Assembly: GCF_011682045.1 (NCBI RefSeq) | Contig: NZ_VVIW01000004.1 | Location: 124,001 to 188,000, forward strand | Direction: 5' to 3' | Length of the DNA stretch: 64,000 nucleotides | Origin: Massilia aquatica | Lineage (GTDB): Bacteria > Pseudomonadota > Gammaproteobacteria > Burkholderiales > Burkholderiaceae_D | Position numbers and translations under genes: made by a program | The notes under the pieces: generated by a model | Told to the model about the DNA's origin: nothing | Database searches by the model: none | What the model saw: only the letters and a program-made list of their open reading frames with translations | Part shown: one piece after another, positions 19,677-28,668 of the stretch | Numbering within the stretch: the stretch's first letter is position 1 | How the letters are laid out: every line of letters starts with the position of its first letter

Positions 19677-19705
19677 AGTATGCGACAGTTGTCACATAAG
19701 GTCAA
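19677..19705 (-). promoter_or_regulatory. blaI promoter with embedded BlaI-type operator
   Basis: On the minus strand TTGACC (-35, 19705-19700) and CATACT (-10, 19682-19677) are separated by exactly 17 bases. The dyad TGTGACAACTGTCGCA (19696-19681) lies across the spacer and the start of the -10. Its core ACA-N2-TGT is that of BlaI/MecI/CopY operators. Repressor bound here would block RNA polymerase directly. The predicted start gives a short leader ending in the GGAG site of the repressor gene. Confidence 0.65.
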
Positions 19706-19717
19706 GCGTCATGTGGG

Positions 19718-20047
19718 TCAGTCGCAGATGCCGTGCACGCCCTGTTGCGTGCGGCTGGCGAACGACAGCACGCCGGTCAGCTTGAGCAGCAAGGCGCGTT
19801 CGTCGGGATGCAGGCCGGCGCGCAGCAGCGGCAGCAGGGTGGCGAGCGCGCGTTCGACTTCGCCGTGGTCGAACGCCTGGTCCTCGCACAGATGCGAAAT
19901 CCGTTCCAGGAAGTCGCATTCGCCGCCTCGCCTGGCGCGCTGCTTCAGGTGCGCCAGGGCCGGCAGGTCATGGAAGTCGATGCTGGCGGCGCAATCGGGT
20001 GCTGCGCCATGTTCGCTGCCGGGGCCGACGACGAGGTCATAGGCCAT
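19718..20047 (-). CDS. small protein of unknown function, copy 2 of a tandem pair
   Basis: The 109-residue protein is not recognised. It is a diverged duplicate of the gene immediately upstream (20059-20373). Shared features are the MAY-(D/E)-L start, an F-(H/D)-(D/E)-LPA segment, DFLERI, E-DQ-F, LLPL and HPDERLLL-type segments, and the ending LSFASR. There is no signal peptide or membrane segment, so it is probably cytoplasmic. I chose the ATG by analogy with its twin; a GTG nine bases upstream is possible. The composition is mostly helical and acidic. The pair lies downstream of an enoyl-CoA hydratase-family gene and could be cotranscribed with it. Confidence 0.65.
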   Translation of the reverse strand: MAYDLVVGPGSEHGAAPDCAASIDFHDLPALAHLKQRARRGGECDFLERISHLCEDQAFDHGEVERALATLLPLLRAGLHPDERALLLKLTGVLSFASRTQQGVHGICD

Positions 20048-20058
20048 GGCGGCCACCC

Positions 20059-20373
20059 TCAGTCGGCGATTCCATACAGTCCTACCTGTCTGCGGCTGGC
20101 AAAGGAAAGTACGGCGACCAATTTGTGCAGCAGGAGGCGTTCATCCGGATGCAGCATAGCGTGCATCAGCGGCAGCAGCGAGTCGAGCGCCTGGTTCACC
20201 TGATCAAGCGAGAATTCCTGGTCCTCGAACAGATTCGTGATCCGTTCGAGGAAATCGAAGTCGCCCCGCTTGATGAGGCGTGAAAAGGCAGGTAATTCAT
20301 CGAACCCGATGACGGCAATGAAGTCGCGCCGCGGTGCGCGCCATCCGGTCGCGACGAAGAGCTCATATGCCAT
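20059..20373 (-). CDS. small protein of unknown function, copy 1 of a tandem pair
   Basis: The 104-residue protein is unrecognised and is the upstream twin of 19718-20047. The two align along their whole length, so they arose by tandem duplication. Conserved landmarks include FDELPAFS, DFLERITNLFEDQEF, LLPLMHAMLHPDERLLLHKL and VLSFASRRQ. The even charge spacing suggests a small helical bundle. It starts 20 bases after the end of the enoyl-CoA hydratase-family gene. Proteins of this size and duplication pattern are sometimes immunity or adaptor proteins, but nothing here proves that. Confidence 0.65.
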   Translation of the reverse strand: MAYELFVATGWRAPRRDFIAVIGFDELPAFSRLIKRGDFDFLERITNLFEDQEFSLDQVNQALDSLLPLMHAMLHPDERLLLHKLVAVLSFASRRQVGLYGIAD

Positions 20374-20393
20374 GCCGGCCGCCGCGCATGACC

Positions 20394-21479
20394 TTATGCC
20401 AGGTGGCGCAGCGGATGCGCCGCCGCCGGCCACACCTGGGCGAAGAAGCGCTCCACCATCTGCGCGTCCACCTGATCGAGGCTGGCCGGGTTCCACTTGG
20501 GCGCATTATCCTTGTCGATCACCAGCGCGCGCACGCCTTCGAGCACTTCGCCATGCTCGAAATTATGGCGCACCACGGTGCGTTCCATGCGCAGGCAGTC
20601 GGCCACATCGAGCGCCGCGCCGCGCAGCAGCAGTTCGCGCGTGACGCACATCATCAGCGGGGAACGCTGGCGCATCGCGGCCAGCGCCTTTTGCGCGAAC
20701 TCGCCATCGTCACCTTCGAGCGAAGCCATGATGGCCGCCACCGAAGCGGCGCCGAAATGGCGGTCGATGCCGTCACGCTGCGCCTGCAAGGTGGACGCGC
20801 CCGCGTCCGCCGCGAACGGCGCCGCGAAGGCCGCAATCGCCGCGCGCAGGCCGGCGCCCGGCGTCGTCTCGATCAATTCCTTCAGGGCGCCCATCTGCGC
20901 CTGCGGCACGAACAGGTCGGCCAGCCCGACATACAAGGCGTCGGCCGCGCCGACGGTCAGGCCGCTCAAGCCCAGGTACTGGCCCAGCTTGCCCGGTGCG
21001 CGCGAGAGAAAATAGCTGCCGCCGACATCCGGAAACAGGCCGATATTCACCTCCGGCATGGCCATCTTGGTTTTCTCGGTGACGATGCGGAGGCGGCATT
21101 CCGGCCCGCCCTGCGCAATGCCCATGCCGCCGCCCATGATCACGCCATCCATCAGCGCGATATACGGCTTGGGATAAAAATGAATCAGGTGATTGAGCGC
21201 GTATTCTTCGGTAAAAAAATCTTCCAGCAGCGCGCTGCCGCCCATTGGCGTGGCATGTCCGCAATCGTGGAAAAAGCGGATATCGCCGCCGGCGCACAGC
21301 GCCTTGTCGCTGCTGCTGCCGATGACCACGGCGTCGATGGCTGGATCATCGCGCCATGCGCTCAAGACCCCGGTCAGGTCGCGCACCATCGCCAGCGAGA
21401 GCGAATTGAGGGCCTTGGGACGGTCGAGGGTAATCACGCCGGTACGATTGGCAATGCGGGTCTGGACGAATTCGCTCAT
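20394..21479 (-). CDS. enoyl-CoA hydratase/isomerase family protein (3-hydroxyisobutyryl-CoA hydrolase-like)
   Basis: The 361-residue crotonase-fold protein shows GVITLDRPKALNSLS, the oxyanion segment KALCAGGDIRFFHD, and GVIMGGGMGIAQGG with PEVNIGLFPDVGGSY. The length and the C-terminal extension (RTVVRHNFEHGEVLEGVRALVIDKD..P.W) match 3-hydroxyisobutyryl-CoA hydrolases of valine breakdown rather than the 260-residue hydratases. No other valine-degradation gene is nearby. It begins about 50 bases after the hpf terminator, so it has its own transcription start. Related acyl-CoA substrates cannot be excluded. Confidence 0.88.
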   Translation of the reverse strand: MSEFVQTRIANRTGVITLDRPKALNSLSLAMVRDLTGVLSAWRDDPAIDAVVIGSSSDKALCAGGDIRFFHDCGHATPMGGSALLEDFFTEEYALNHLIHFYPKPYIALMDGVIMGGGMGIAQGGPECRLRIVTEKTKMAMPEVNIGLFPDVGGSYFLSRAPGKLGQYLGLSGLTVGAADALYVGLADLFVPQAQMGALKELIETTPGAGLRAAIAAFAAPFAADAGASTLQAQRDGIDRHFGAASVAAIMASLEGDDGEFAQKALAAMRQRSPLMMCVTRELLLRGAALDVADCLRMERTVVRHNFEHGEVLEGVRALVIDKDNAPKWNPASLDQVDAQMVERFFAQVWPAAAHPLRHLA

Positions 21480-21531
21480 GGGGCTGGCCGGAAGAAGATA
21501 AGGAGCGCTATTTTATCGCGCATGGATGCAA

Positions 21532-21556
21532 AAAGGGCGCCACGCGGGCGCCCTTT
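21532..21556 (-). terminator. intrinsic terminator of hpf
   Basis: A 10-bp stem (AAAGGGCGCC / GGCGCCCTTT) with a 5-base loop is followed, in the minus direction, by a T-run that starts in the stem (TTTTTGCAT). It ends the hpf transcript 21 bases after the stop. Confidence 0.75.
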
Positions 21557-21576
21557 GAGAATGGGACGGGGCCTGC

Positions 21577-21954
21577 TTATGCGGCCGACGGCGTCTCTTC
21601 TTCAGGCAGGTCTTCCGGCATTTCTTCAGGCATGTGCTTGATGGCCTGGTGATTGTGGTCCTGGACTTTGTTTTTGTACTTCATGACCTGGCGATCCAGT
21701 TTGTCGACCAGGGTATCGATGGCGGCGTAGAGATCGTGCGACAGGCTTTCGACATACACGGTTTTGCCCGACAGGCGCAGGTTGATCTCGGCCTTTTGAC
21801 GTTTTTCTTTTTCCGTCAGATTATCGACGGTGAGGATGACTGCAATATCGATCACTTGATCGAAATGGCGCCTTACGCGCTCAAGCTTGCTCTGTACGTA
21901 TTCACGGATGGCTGGCGTTACTTCAAGATGATGTCCACTGATTGTGAGATTCAT
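21577..21954 (-). CDS. hpf: ribosome hibernation-promoting factor
   Basis: The 125-residue protein is a short HPF/YfiA-type protein that dimerises or silences ribosomes in stationary phase. The family landmarks are [30 protein letters not shown], and [20 protein letters not shown] segments in the central sheet, then SHDLYAAID. The C-terminus is an acidic tail. AGGAG five bases before the ATG fixes this start against a GTG two codons upstream. In relatives hpf follows rpoN and precedes ptsN. Here it is alone, with its own terminator, and is separated from rpoN by two genes on the opposite strand. Confidence 0.93.
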   Translation of the reverse strand: MNLTISGHHLEVTPAIREYVQSKLERVRRHFDQVIDIAVILTVDNLTEKEKRQKAEINLRLSGKTVYVESLSHDLYAAIDTLVDKLDRQVMKYKNKVQDHNHQAIKHMPEEMPEDLPEEETPSAA

Positions 21955-22338
21955 ACACACACTCCTAATGATAATGGCACTTCTTGTTACTATCGGTTCG
22001 TACGCTTGGCAGCGCAGAGGAACAGCTGTATTACCACACGGACGATGTGATTCTGCTACGTCCGCAAAATTGCCAATCGATTAATGGGTTTAATGGTATT
22101 CAACTCCTTCGTTTTGTACCCGAGCAACTTTCTCTCGTGTAGACCAAGTGTATCAGTTATTTGGCATAGCACAAGGTAAGCACAAAGCGCCAAAGATTCA
22201 AGGGAAAATACCCGGTATATTCTCCGAGGTATAAGCTCGCGATACCGGCAGGATCGAAAAGTAGCAAAAACCGGATCATGTTTTGACGGCCGGCGGATTC
22301 ACCTAAAATCGTCCCCCCGCCAATTATCCGAGCCGATC
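21955..22338. other. intergenic region between divergent hpf and an exported-protein gene
   Basis: This AT-richer gap of 384 bases must hold the hpf promoter (minus) and that of the gene at 22339 (plus). I found no strong -35/-10 pair and no sigma-54 -24/-12 site with correct spacing. No small gene or RNA was recognised. Confidence 0.5.
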
Positions 22339-23676
22339 ATGTTCAAGCTAAACGCCCCCTTTTTCCTGCTGCGCCTGGCCCTGGCCGGCGCCCTGTGCGC
22401 CAGCGCCGCACCGGCGCTGGCCGTCCTCAGTTTCGACATGAGCGTGACCACCAAATTCACCGTGGCCACGCATGGCGACAACCCGCCACCGGACGAGATC
22501 AAGCAGTACAAGGTGGTGCTGGGCGAGCGCTATCTGTCGGTGAGCACGGCGGACGAATCGATGATCTACGATTTTGCGCAGCGGCGCCGCTACCAGGTCG
22601 ACCTGCCCAGCGCCAGCTATGTGGACTACTCGCTGTTCGATGGCATTGGCTTTCGCAAAGCGGAACTGCTTCACCGCGCACTCCTCGGCGAGAACCTGCG
22701 CAAGGCCGGGGTCGGGCCGGTGTTCGATCCGGTCTTCGACGAGCACAATCTGTCGCTGACGGCAGCGGGGCGCAAGCTGTCCGAATCGACCGAGGCCGGC
22801 GCCACCGTGCTGGCGGTCGACGGCAACCCGCTGGCGCGCATTCCGGCCGGCGGCACCAGCATCGGCGCCGCCGACGCGGCCCAGTTCGAGCGCATGCTGC
22901 GCTACCGTTTCGGCGGCCATCCGCTGGTGCTGGCGCGCCTGTCGGGCGAAAAGCGGGTGCCGGCCGGCTTCGTGATGCATCACAAGCTGATCGGTTTCAG
23001 CGAGGAGCGCACCTTCACCATCAGCGCGCTCCAGCCAAGCGCTGCGGCCAGCTACGACCTCAAGCCGTACACGGCGCGTACCGCGCAGGGGAATGAAATC
23101 GACCTGCTGCTCGACAAGGCGCAGGCGAATGCGGCGCCGCCATCGGCGGCCGTCAAGCAGGCGTTCGAGGCAGAGATTGCGCAAGCCTTCGCCGAAAAGC
23201 GCGCCTTCGACGGTATGCTCAGCATGGCCGAATGGAGTTTCACCAGCGGCGCACCTTTGAAGCCGAACGCGGAACAGACAGCCCTGTTGCGCGCCGATCC
23301 GGCAACCCAAGCCTATCTGAAAGCGATTCGATCCAAGTCGAAAGCGGACCAGCAAGCGGGGGTGGCAACGATGCAGGAACTGCGCAAGTCCACCACGCGC
23401 AAGCAGCACATGGTGATGCTGTTCGAAGCCAATTTGCGCGACAGGCTGGGCGACGTGCGCGGCGCGCTGCCTTTGTATGTTAACGTCCTGCGCGCCAATC
23501 CGGCGCTGGCCGGGGCCTACAAGGATATGGGCGACACGCTGTACAAGAACTTCGATGCGGCGCGCGCCTGGCGCAGCTGGGACGCGGGACGGCGCATGGC
23601 GCCCGCGCTGGACCTGTCCAGGGCCGTGAGCTACCGCGAGCAGATCCTGCTGCGCGAGCATCCCGAATATTTTTGA
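22339..23676 (+). CDS. exported protein of unknown function with C-terminal repeat-like region (tandem paralogue 1)
   Basis: The 445-residue protein has a clear signal peptide ending about residue 29 (APALA-VLSF), so it is periplasmic or secreted. The N-terminal half is beta-rich and starts with a YKVVLGERYLSVSTAD segment. The C-terminal third is helical and tetratricopeptide-like (LPLYVNVLRANPALAGAYKDMG). It ends DAARAWRSWDAGRRM...LLREHPEYF. It is a diverged copy of the next gene; shared landmarks include RRRYQ(V/I)D, LSESTEAGATVLAVDG, STTRKQHM and AWRSWDAGRR. No known family was recognised. The pair is inserted between hpf and rpoN. Confidence 0.75.
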   Translation: MFKLNAPFFLLRLALAGALCASAAPALAVLSFDMSVTTKFTVATHGDNPPPDEIKQYKVVLGERYLSVSTADESMIYDFAQRRRYQVDLPSASYVDYSLFDGIGFRKAELLHRALLGENLRKAGVGPVFDPVFDEHNLSLTAAGRKLSESTEAGATVLAVDGNPLARIPAGGTSIGAADAAQFERMLRYRFGGHPLVLARLSGEKRVPAGFVMHHKLIGFSEERTFTISALQPSAAASYDLKPYTARTAQGNEIDLLLDKAQANAAPPSAAVKQAFEAEIAQAFAEKRAFDGMLSMAEWSFTSGAPLKPNAEQTALLRADPATQAYLKAIRSKSKADQQAGVATMQELRKSTTRKQHMVMLFEANLRDRLGDVRGALPLYVNVLRANPALAGAYKDMGDTLYKNFDAARAWRSWDAGRRMAPALDLSRAVSYREQILLREHPEYF

Positions 23677-23825
23677 GCCTGCGCGCAAGAAGGATGGCGC
23701 TCCGATACTGGCGGTATAGGGCTGCGCTACGCTGCGCGCAGCCGCCGGCTGACCGCCAGAAGATAGCGTTACGACAAGTCCTTCGTCCTATAATGGCCCG
23801 TCTATCACCACCATAGCGGGCCACC

Positions 23826-25145
23826 ATGTTCACGCGATACACCTCCACTTCCCTGCTGCGCCTGGCGATGCTGGGCACCCTGGGCGCCGCCGGCGCGCCA
23901 GCCTGCGCCGCCATCACCTTCGACCTGCATGTCGCCGTCAACTACACCGGTGCAACGCGCGGCGGCGTACCCATACCGAACGAGACGCATAAATTCAAGG
24001 TCACGCAGGGCGAACGCTATCTGACCGTGCAAGACGCGAAGGAAACGACGATTGTCGACCTGGTTACGCGGCGCCGCTACCAGATCGACGAGCCAAGCCG
24101 CAGCTACGTGGCCTATTCGATGTTCGACACCATCGCCTATCGGCTGCTCGCAGTCAAAAAGAAAGGCAGCTTCACGCCGACCTACGGCCTGATCGAGCTG
24201 GAAAACAATCTGTCGGTCGAGGTGACGGCGCGCACGCTGACCGAATCGACCGAAGGCGGCGCCACAGTGCTGGCTGTCGACGGCTCTCGCCTGGCCAGTA
24301 TCGGCGCCGGCGGAACCAGCGTCAGCGCCGGCGACGCAGCCATGTTCGCACGCATCCTGCGCACTTTCGGCACCCATCCGCGCGTGCTGGCGCGCCTCTC
24401 CGCCCAACAACGCCTGCCGGCCAGCCTGGTCACGTACCACAAGCAGATCGAAGGCTACAGCGAAACGCGTACGTATACGGTCAGCGCCGTCAAGCAAGGC
24501 GCACCGGCCAGCTACAGTCTGGCCGCGTACAAGCTGCGCGCGCCGCAAGGTGACGAGATCGACCAGGTACTCGACAAGGCAGCCATCAGCGCGGCACCGC
24601 CGACGGCGGCGGCCAGACAGGCGTTCGAGCGCGAAACCGCGCAGGCATTCTCCGACGATCGCGTGCTGGACGCCATGCTGGGGATGAACGAATGGGTATT
24701 CTCCGGGGGCGATCCGATCGTGTCGACGCCTGCGCAGCGGGCGCTGTTCCAGGCCAACCCGCAGTTGAGCAGCCTTGCGGCGGTGATGCGCAAACAAGAC
24801 ACCAAGGCGGAACTGGAAGCGACCCTCGCCACCCTTCAGGAACTGCGCAAGCACACCACGCGCAAGCAGCACATGCTGGCATTGTACGAAGCGGACACCC
24901 GCGAAAAACTGGGCGAACACCGTGCCGCGGCCGGACTGTACGCCAAGGCGCTACAGGCCAATCCTGCGCTGGCGTCGGCCTACGCCGGCCTGGGAATGGC
25001 GCTCTACAGAAGCGAGGACACGGTGCGCGCCTGGCGCAGCTGGGATGCGGGACGGCGCATCTCGAACGGCGGTGAACTCGACCTGTTCGGCAACGTCGAC
25101 CAACTGGAACAGTCGCTCTTGCGCGAGTACCCGCAGTTCCTGTAG
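23826..25145 (+). CDS. exported protein of unknown function with C-terminal repeat-like region (tandem paralogue 2)
   Basis: The 439-residue protein has a signal peptide ending near PACA-AITF. It shares the architecture of the preceding gene: a beta-rich N-terminal half (FKVTQGERYLTVQDAK, RRRYQIDEP, TESTEGGATVLAVDG) and a helical C-terminal tetratricopeptide-like unit (AGLYAKALQANPALASAYAGLG). It ends at LLREYPQFL. The two proteins are clearly homologous end to end but not recent copies. The C-terminal unit suggests protein binding in the periplasm. A gap of about 150 bases separates the two, so each may have its own promoter. Function is unknown. Confidence 0.75.
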   Translation: MFTRYTSTSLLRLAMLGTLGAAGAPACAAITFDLHVAVNYTGATRGGVPIPNETHKFKVTQGERYLTVQDAKETTIVDLVTRRRYQIDEPSRSYVAYSMFDTIAYRLLAVKKKGSFTPTYGLIELENNLSVEVTARTLTESTEGGATVLAVDGSRLASIGAGGTSVSAGDAAMFARILRTFGTHPRVLARLSAQQRLPASLVTYHKQIEGYSETRTYTVSAVKQGAPASYSLAAYKLRAPQGDEIDQVLDKAAISAAPPTAAARQAFERETAQAFSDDRVLDAMLGMNEWVFSGGDPIVSTPAQRALFQANPQLSSLAAVMRKQDTKAELEATLATLQELRKHTTRKQHMLALYEADTREKLGEHRAAAGLYAKALQANPALASAYAGLGMALYRSEDTVRAWRSWDAGRRISNGGELDLFGNVDQLEQSLLREYPQFL

Positions 25146-25170
25146 ACGCTGCGCGAAACCGCTCGCCCTG

Positions 25171-26643
25171 TCACAGGCACTTGCGCAGGGCGACCGGGGG
25201 AATCTTGAGCGCTTCGCGGTACTTGGCGACCGTGCGGCGCGCAATCACCATGCCCTGCTCGCCCAGCATGTCGGCGATCTTGCTGTCCGACAGAGGGCTC
25301 TTCGGATCTTCGGCGCCGGTCAGCTGCACGATCAGCGCGCGGATCGCGGTCGACGAGGCTTCGCCGCCCGCTTCGGTGGCCACGTGGCTGCCGAAAAAAT
25401 ACTTCAGCTCGAACATGCCGTGCGGCGTCATCATGTACTTTTGCGTGGTCACGCGCGAGATGGTGCTTTCGTGCAGGCCGAGCGTGTCGGCGATTTCGCG
25501 CAGCACCAGCGGGCGCATCGCCACCGCGCCGTGCGAGAAGAAATTGCGCTGGCGTTCGACGATCGCTTCGGACACACGCAAGATGGTGTCGAAGCGCTGG
25601 CGCATGTTCTTGATCAGCCATTTGGCTTCCTGCAGCTGCGCGCCCATCTGGCCTTCGCCCTTGCCCTGCTTGAGCAGCGCGGCGTACATGCTGTTCACGC
25701 GCAGGCGCGGCATCACGTCGTTATTGAGCATCACCGACCAGCCGTTCTTCGCTTTGCGCACGATCACGTCCGGCACCACGTAGTCCGATACGTCGGACGC
25801 GAACTCCGCACCCGGATGCGGATTGCACTGGCGGATCACGGTCTGCGCTTCGCGCAGGTCTTCATCGTCGCAGTCGAGCGCTTTTTTCAGCTTGTTGAAT
25901 TCGCGCTGCGCGAACCAGGTCAGGTGGTTTTCGACGATGGTCAGCGCCATGCGCCGCGTCACCATCGGCACGCCGGGCATGCGCCGGATCTGCAGCGCCA
26001 GGCATTCGGACGCATTGCGCGCGCACACCCCGCTCGGGTCGAAACTTTGCAGCAGCGCCAGCGCGGTGCGCAGTTCTTCGATTTCGATCTCCAGCTCGGG
26101 CGGCATGCGCTCGTGGATCTCTTCCAGCGACTCGGTCAGGTAGCCGTTGTCGTCGATGGCGTCGACGATCAGTTCGACCAGCGCCCGGTCGCGCGCTTCG
26201 AGCACGGTCACGCGCATCTGCTCCATCAGGTGCTCGCGCAAGGTGGTGCCTGAGGCTTCGAGCTGCGGGCGCGAATCCTCGTCGTCGGAGGTCTTGGCGC
26301 GACCCAGGTCGCCCCACTCGCCATCGTTGTCGTTGCTGGCCGGGCTGTCCGCTTCGCCGCCTTCAAAGCCTTCGCCTTCGGCGGGCGCCGGCGCATCCTG
26401 CGCACCCGGCTCGCTCGCCGCTTCGGTCGGCGTCGAGGTGCTGCTGATGGCGCCATCGCCCAGCAGGCGCACCGAATGATCGAGCGGATCGTCGAGCCGC
26501 TCGAGCAGCGGATTGTCGCTCAACAGCTGTTCCAGTTCCTGGTGCAGTTCAAGGGTCGACAGTTGCAGCAGCCGGATCGACTGCTGCAACTGGGGCGTGA
26601 GCGCGAGGTGCTGGGAAGTGCGTAGTTGAAGGGACTGTTTCAT
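25171..26643 (-). CDS. rpoN: RNA polymerase sigma-54 factor
   Basis: The 490-residue protein has the glutamine- and leucine-rich region I ([20 protein letters not shown]) that contacts activators, an acidic region II (about 60-125), the core-binding part, and a C-terminal DNA-binding part with the RpoN box [10 protein letters not shown] near residue 470. DPSGVCARN and [13 protein letters not shown] match the family. It directs transcription from -24/-12 promoters that need enhancer-binding activators. It begins two bases after lptB stops, the common lptB-rpoN arrangement in proteobacteria. Confidence 0.97.
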   Translation of the reverse strand: MKQSLQLRTSQHLALTPQLQQSIRLLQLSTLELHQELEQLLSDNPLLERLDDPLDHSVRLLGDGAISSTSTPTEAASEPGAQDAPAPAEGEGFEGGEADSPASNDNDGEWGDLGRAKTSDDEDSRPQLEASGTTLREHLMEQMRVTVLEARDRALVELIVDAIDDNGYLTESLEEIHERMPPELEIEIEELRTALALLQSFDPSGVCARNASECLALQIRRMPGVPMVTRRMALTIVENHLTWFAQREFNKLKKALDCDDEDLREAQTVIRQCNPHPGAEFASDVSDYVVPDVIVRKAKNGWSVMLNNDVMPRLRVNSMYAALLKQGKGEGQMGAQLQEAKWLIKNMRQRFDTILRVSEAIVERQRNFFSHGAVAMRPLVLREIADTLGLHESTISRVTTQKYMMTPHGMFELKYFFGSHVATEAGGEASSTAIRALIVQLTGAEDPKSPLSDSKIADMLGEQGMVIARRTVAKYREALKIPPVALRKCL

Positions 26644-26645
26644 GC

Positions 26646-27404
26646 CTACATCCGGAAGTGTTCGCCCAGGTAGACCCGACGCACCGATTCATCCGCGATG
26701 ATATCGTCGGGACGACCGGAGGCCAGCACCGCACCCTGGTTGATGATGTAGGCGCGGTCGCAGATACCCAGCGTTTCGCGCACGTTATGGTCGGTGATCA
26801 GGACGCCGATCCCGCGCTGCTTGAGGAAGCGCACGATGCGCTGGATCTCGATGACGGCGATCGGGTCGACCCCGGCGAACGGTTCGTCGAGCAGCACGAA
26901 GCGCGGGTTGGTCGCCAGCGCGCGCGCGATCTCGACCCGGCGCCGCTCGCCGCCCGAGAGCGACATGGCCTGGTTCTCGCGCAGTTTTTCGATCTGCAGG
27001 TCGGCCAGCAGGGTGTCTAACCGTTCGTTGATCTGCGCCTTGGTGAGCGACTTGCCGTCGACCTTTTGCAGCTCCAGCACGGCGCGGATGTTTTCTTCCA
27101 CGGTCAGCTTGCGGAACACCGACGCTTCCTGCGGCAGGTACGACAGGCCGAGCGCGGCGCGGCGGTGGATCGGCAGGCTCGAAATATCGACCCCGCTGAT
27201 GTCGATCGTGCCCGCGTCCGACGGCACCAGGCCGACGATCATGTAGAACGAGGTGGTCTTGCCGGCGCCATTCGGCCCGAGCAGGCCGACCACTTCGCCG
27301 CAGTCGACCTGCAGCGAGACGTCGCGCACCACCAGGCGCTTGCCGTAACTTTTCTGCAGGCCGCGCACGATCAGCCGGCTGCCGCAATTTTTCGGTTCGA
27401 TCAT
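26646..27404 (-). CDS. lptB: lipopolysaccharide export ABC ATPase
   Basis: The 252-residue ATPase powers extraction of lipopolysaccharide by LptFG. Walker A is GPNGAGKTT, the signature is [15 protein letters not shown] and Walker B is [13 protein letters not shown]. The Q-loop sequence YLPQEASVF is that of LptB. Its start overlaps the lptA stop as ATGA, and rpoN follows. The LptFG permease genes are not in this window, as is usual. Confidence 0.95.
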   Translation of the reverse strand: MIEPKNCGSRLIVRGLQKSYGKRLVVRDVSLQVDCGEVVGLLGPNGAGKTTSFYMIVGLVPSDAGTIDISGVDISSLPIHRRAALGLSYLPQEASVFRKLTVEENIRAVLELQKVDGKSLTKAQINERLDTLLADLQIEKLRENQAMSLSGGERRRVEIARALATNPRFVLLDEPFAGVDPIAVIEIQRIVRFLKQRGIGVLITDHNVRETLGICDRAYIINQGAVLASGRPDDIIADESVRRVYLGEHFRM

Positions 27405-28027
27405 TGGGTGATCACCGCTGGCGTGGTGGTCGGCGCCGGCGCCGGCGCGGGTGCCGGCGTGACGGGCGCACCCGCCGCTGGCGTGGCCGGCGCGGCGCGC
27501 GGCTTGCGCGGGGCGATGATCATGGTGCCGCGGCCCTGGCCCGGCTTGTTGGTGCCGCTGGCGTCGTTGCGCGCCAGGAAAACTTCTTTGCGGCTGTCGT
27601 AGGAAATGAATTCGCTCTCGATTTCATTGGTCGGCTTGGCGCCTTCGAGCTGGCGGATCCTGGCGTTCGAGAACAGCTTCATCATGTCGTTGCGTTCATC
27701 GTATTCGATGCGCTGGGCCTGGCCTTCGATCCACAGGTCCGGACCGCCGTCGCGCTTCTGGCGGAACGTGGCGGCCTTGCCGGCACCGGCGGTCAGGGTC
27801 ACGAACATGTCGCCTTCCGGGGTTTCCTTGATGGTGGCGCGGTCCGACTTGAGGATCAGCGTGCCCTTGGTGACGACCACGTTCCCGGTCAGGATCGTGA
27901 TCTGGGTCACTTCATTGGTTTCGAGCGAATCGTAACCGATCACCGCCTGTTTGGCGGCGTCGGCCTTTTCGGCGGACGCGCTTGCCGCGGCCAGGCCGAG
28001 CAGGGCGAAGGCTAGGAATTTTTTCAT
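27401..28027 (-). CDS. lptA: lipopolysaccharide transport periplasmic protein LptA
   Basis: The 208-residue protein has a signal peptide (residues 1-19, ASASA-EK) and an OstA/LptA-type beta-jellyroll (about 35-150; [34 protein letters not shown]). It forms the periplasmic bridge for lipopolysaccharide between the inner and outer membranes. The C-terminal 40 residues are an Ala/Pro/Thr-rich tail that is longer than usual and probably disordered. It overlaps lptC upstream and lptB downstream as ATGA. Confidence 0.9.
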   Translation of the reverse strand: MKKFLAFALLGLAAASASAEKADAAKQAVIGYDSLETNEVTQITILTGNVVVTKGTLILKSDRATIKETPEGDMFVTLTAGAGKAATFRQKRDGGPDLWIEGQAQRIEYDERNDMMKLFSNARIRQLEGAKPTNEIESEFISYDSRKEVFLARNDASGTNKPGQGRGTMIIAPRKPRAAPATPAAGAPVTPAPAPAPAPTTTPAVITQ

Positions 28028-28647
28028 TGTGGTTTACCTGGTGTGGTTGGCGCAGCGCGCGCCGCTTTCGGTGGATAGACGATCTGCCCGCGGCTGGCGA
28101 ATTTGAGTTCGCCCGTGGCGTTGTTCGCGTCCATGCCGGTGCCCCTGATGGTGGAGCTGCCCAGCGTGACCTGGACCGGCTGGTCGGACGTCATGCGGTC
28201 TTCGTCGGTGTACACCGTCAGCGCTTCGGTCTTGAGCTGCATGGCGCGGTTGGTGGGCGACTCGGGCCGCACCACGTTGACGTCGCCGAGCAGGTCGGCC
28301 TGGTTCTGGGCGTGGCGGATGCGTGCGCGCTGCGAGGTGATGGTGGTGACCGGCTGGCCGGGCGCGACGCCTTGCAGCACCGGCAGCTCGACGTCGGAGG
28401 TGTCGTCGATCGGGCGGTGCGTGAGTTTGGCGCCGGACACCAGGTAGCGCGGCTTGCCCTCGGGCGTCATGCGCACGAAGCTGAATTGTTCGACGATGTA
28501 GTCTGGTTCATTCTTGAAGCTGTTCGGATCGACCGACGTGTCGCCGTTCTGCGCCAGCTGGACCAGCCAGAAGGTGCCGAAGGCGAAGAAGGTCCCGACC
28601 ACCATGATCGCGGTCAGGCGCCAGCGGTGTGCGGTGCGCTTATGCAT
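28024..28647 (-). CDS. lptC: lipopolysaccharide export protein LptC
   Basis: The 207-residue protein has one N-terminal membrane anchor (about 10-30, IMVVGTFFAFGTFWLVQLA) and a periplasmic LptC domain (NEPDYIVEQFSFVRM, PRYLVSGAKLTHRP). It receives lipopolysaccharide from LptBFG and hands it to LptA. It sits between kdsC and lptA, the conserved order, and overlaps lptA as ATGA. Confidence 0.9.
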   Translation of the reverse strand: MHKRTAHRWRLTAIMVVGTFFAFGTFWLVQLAQNGDTSVDPNSFKNEPDYIVEQFSFVRMTPEGKPRYLVSGAKLTHRPIDDTSDVELPVLQGVAPGQPVTTITSQRARIRHAQNQADLLGDVNVVRPESPTNRAMQLKTEALTVYTDEDRMTSDQPVQVTLGSSTIRGTGMDANNATGELKFASRGQIVYPPKAARAAPTTPGKPQ

Positions 28648-28668
28648 GGTGGTCTCCCGTGGCGTGCA

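Noticed and set aside
21975-21989. TGGCAC resembling the -24 half of a sigma-54 promoter near hpf
   Set aside because: The -12 element TTGC is missing at the required distance (GTTA is found), so it is not a plausible sigma-54 site.
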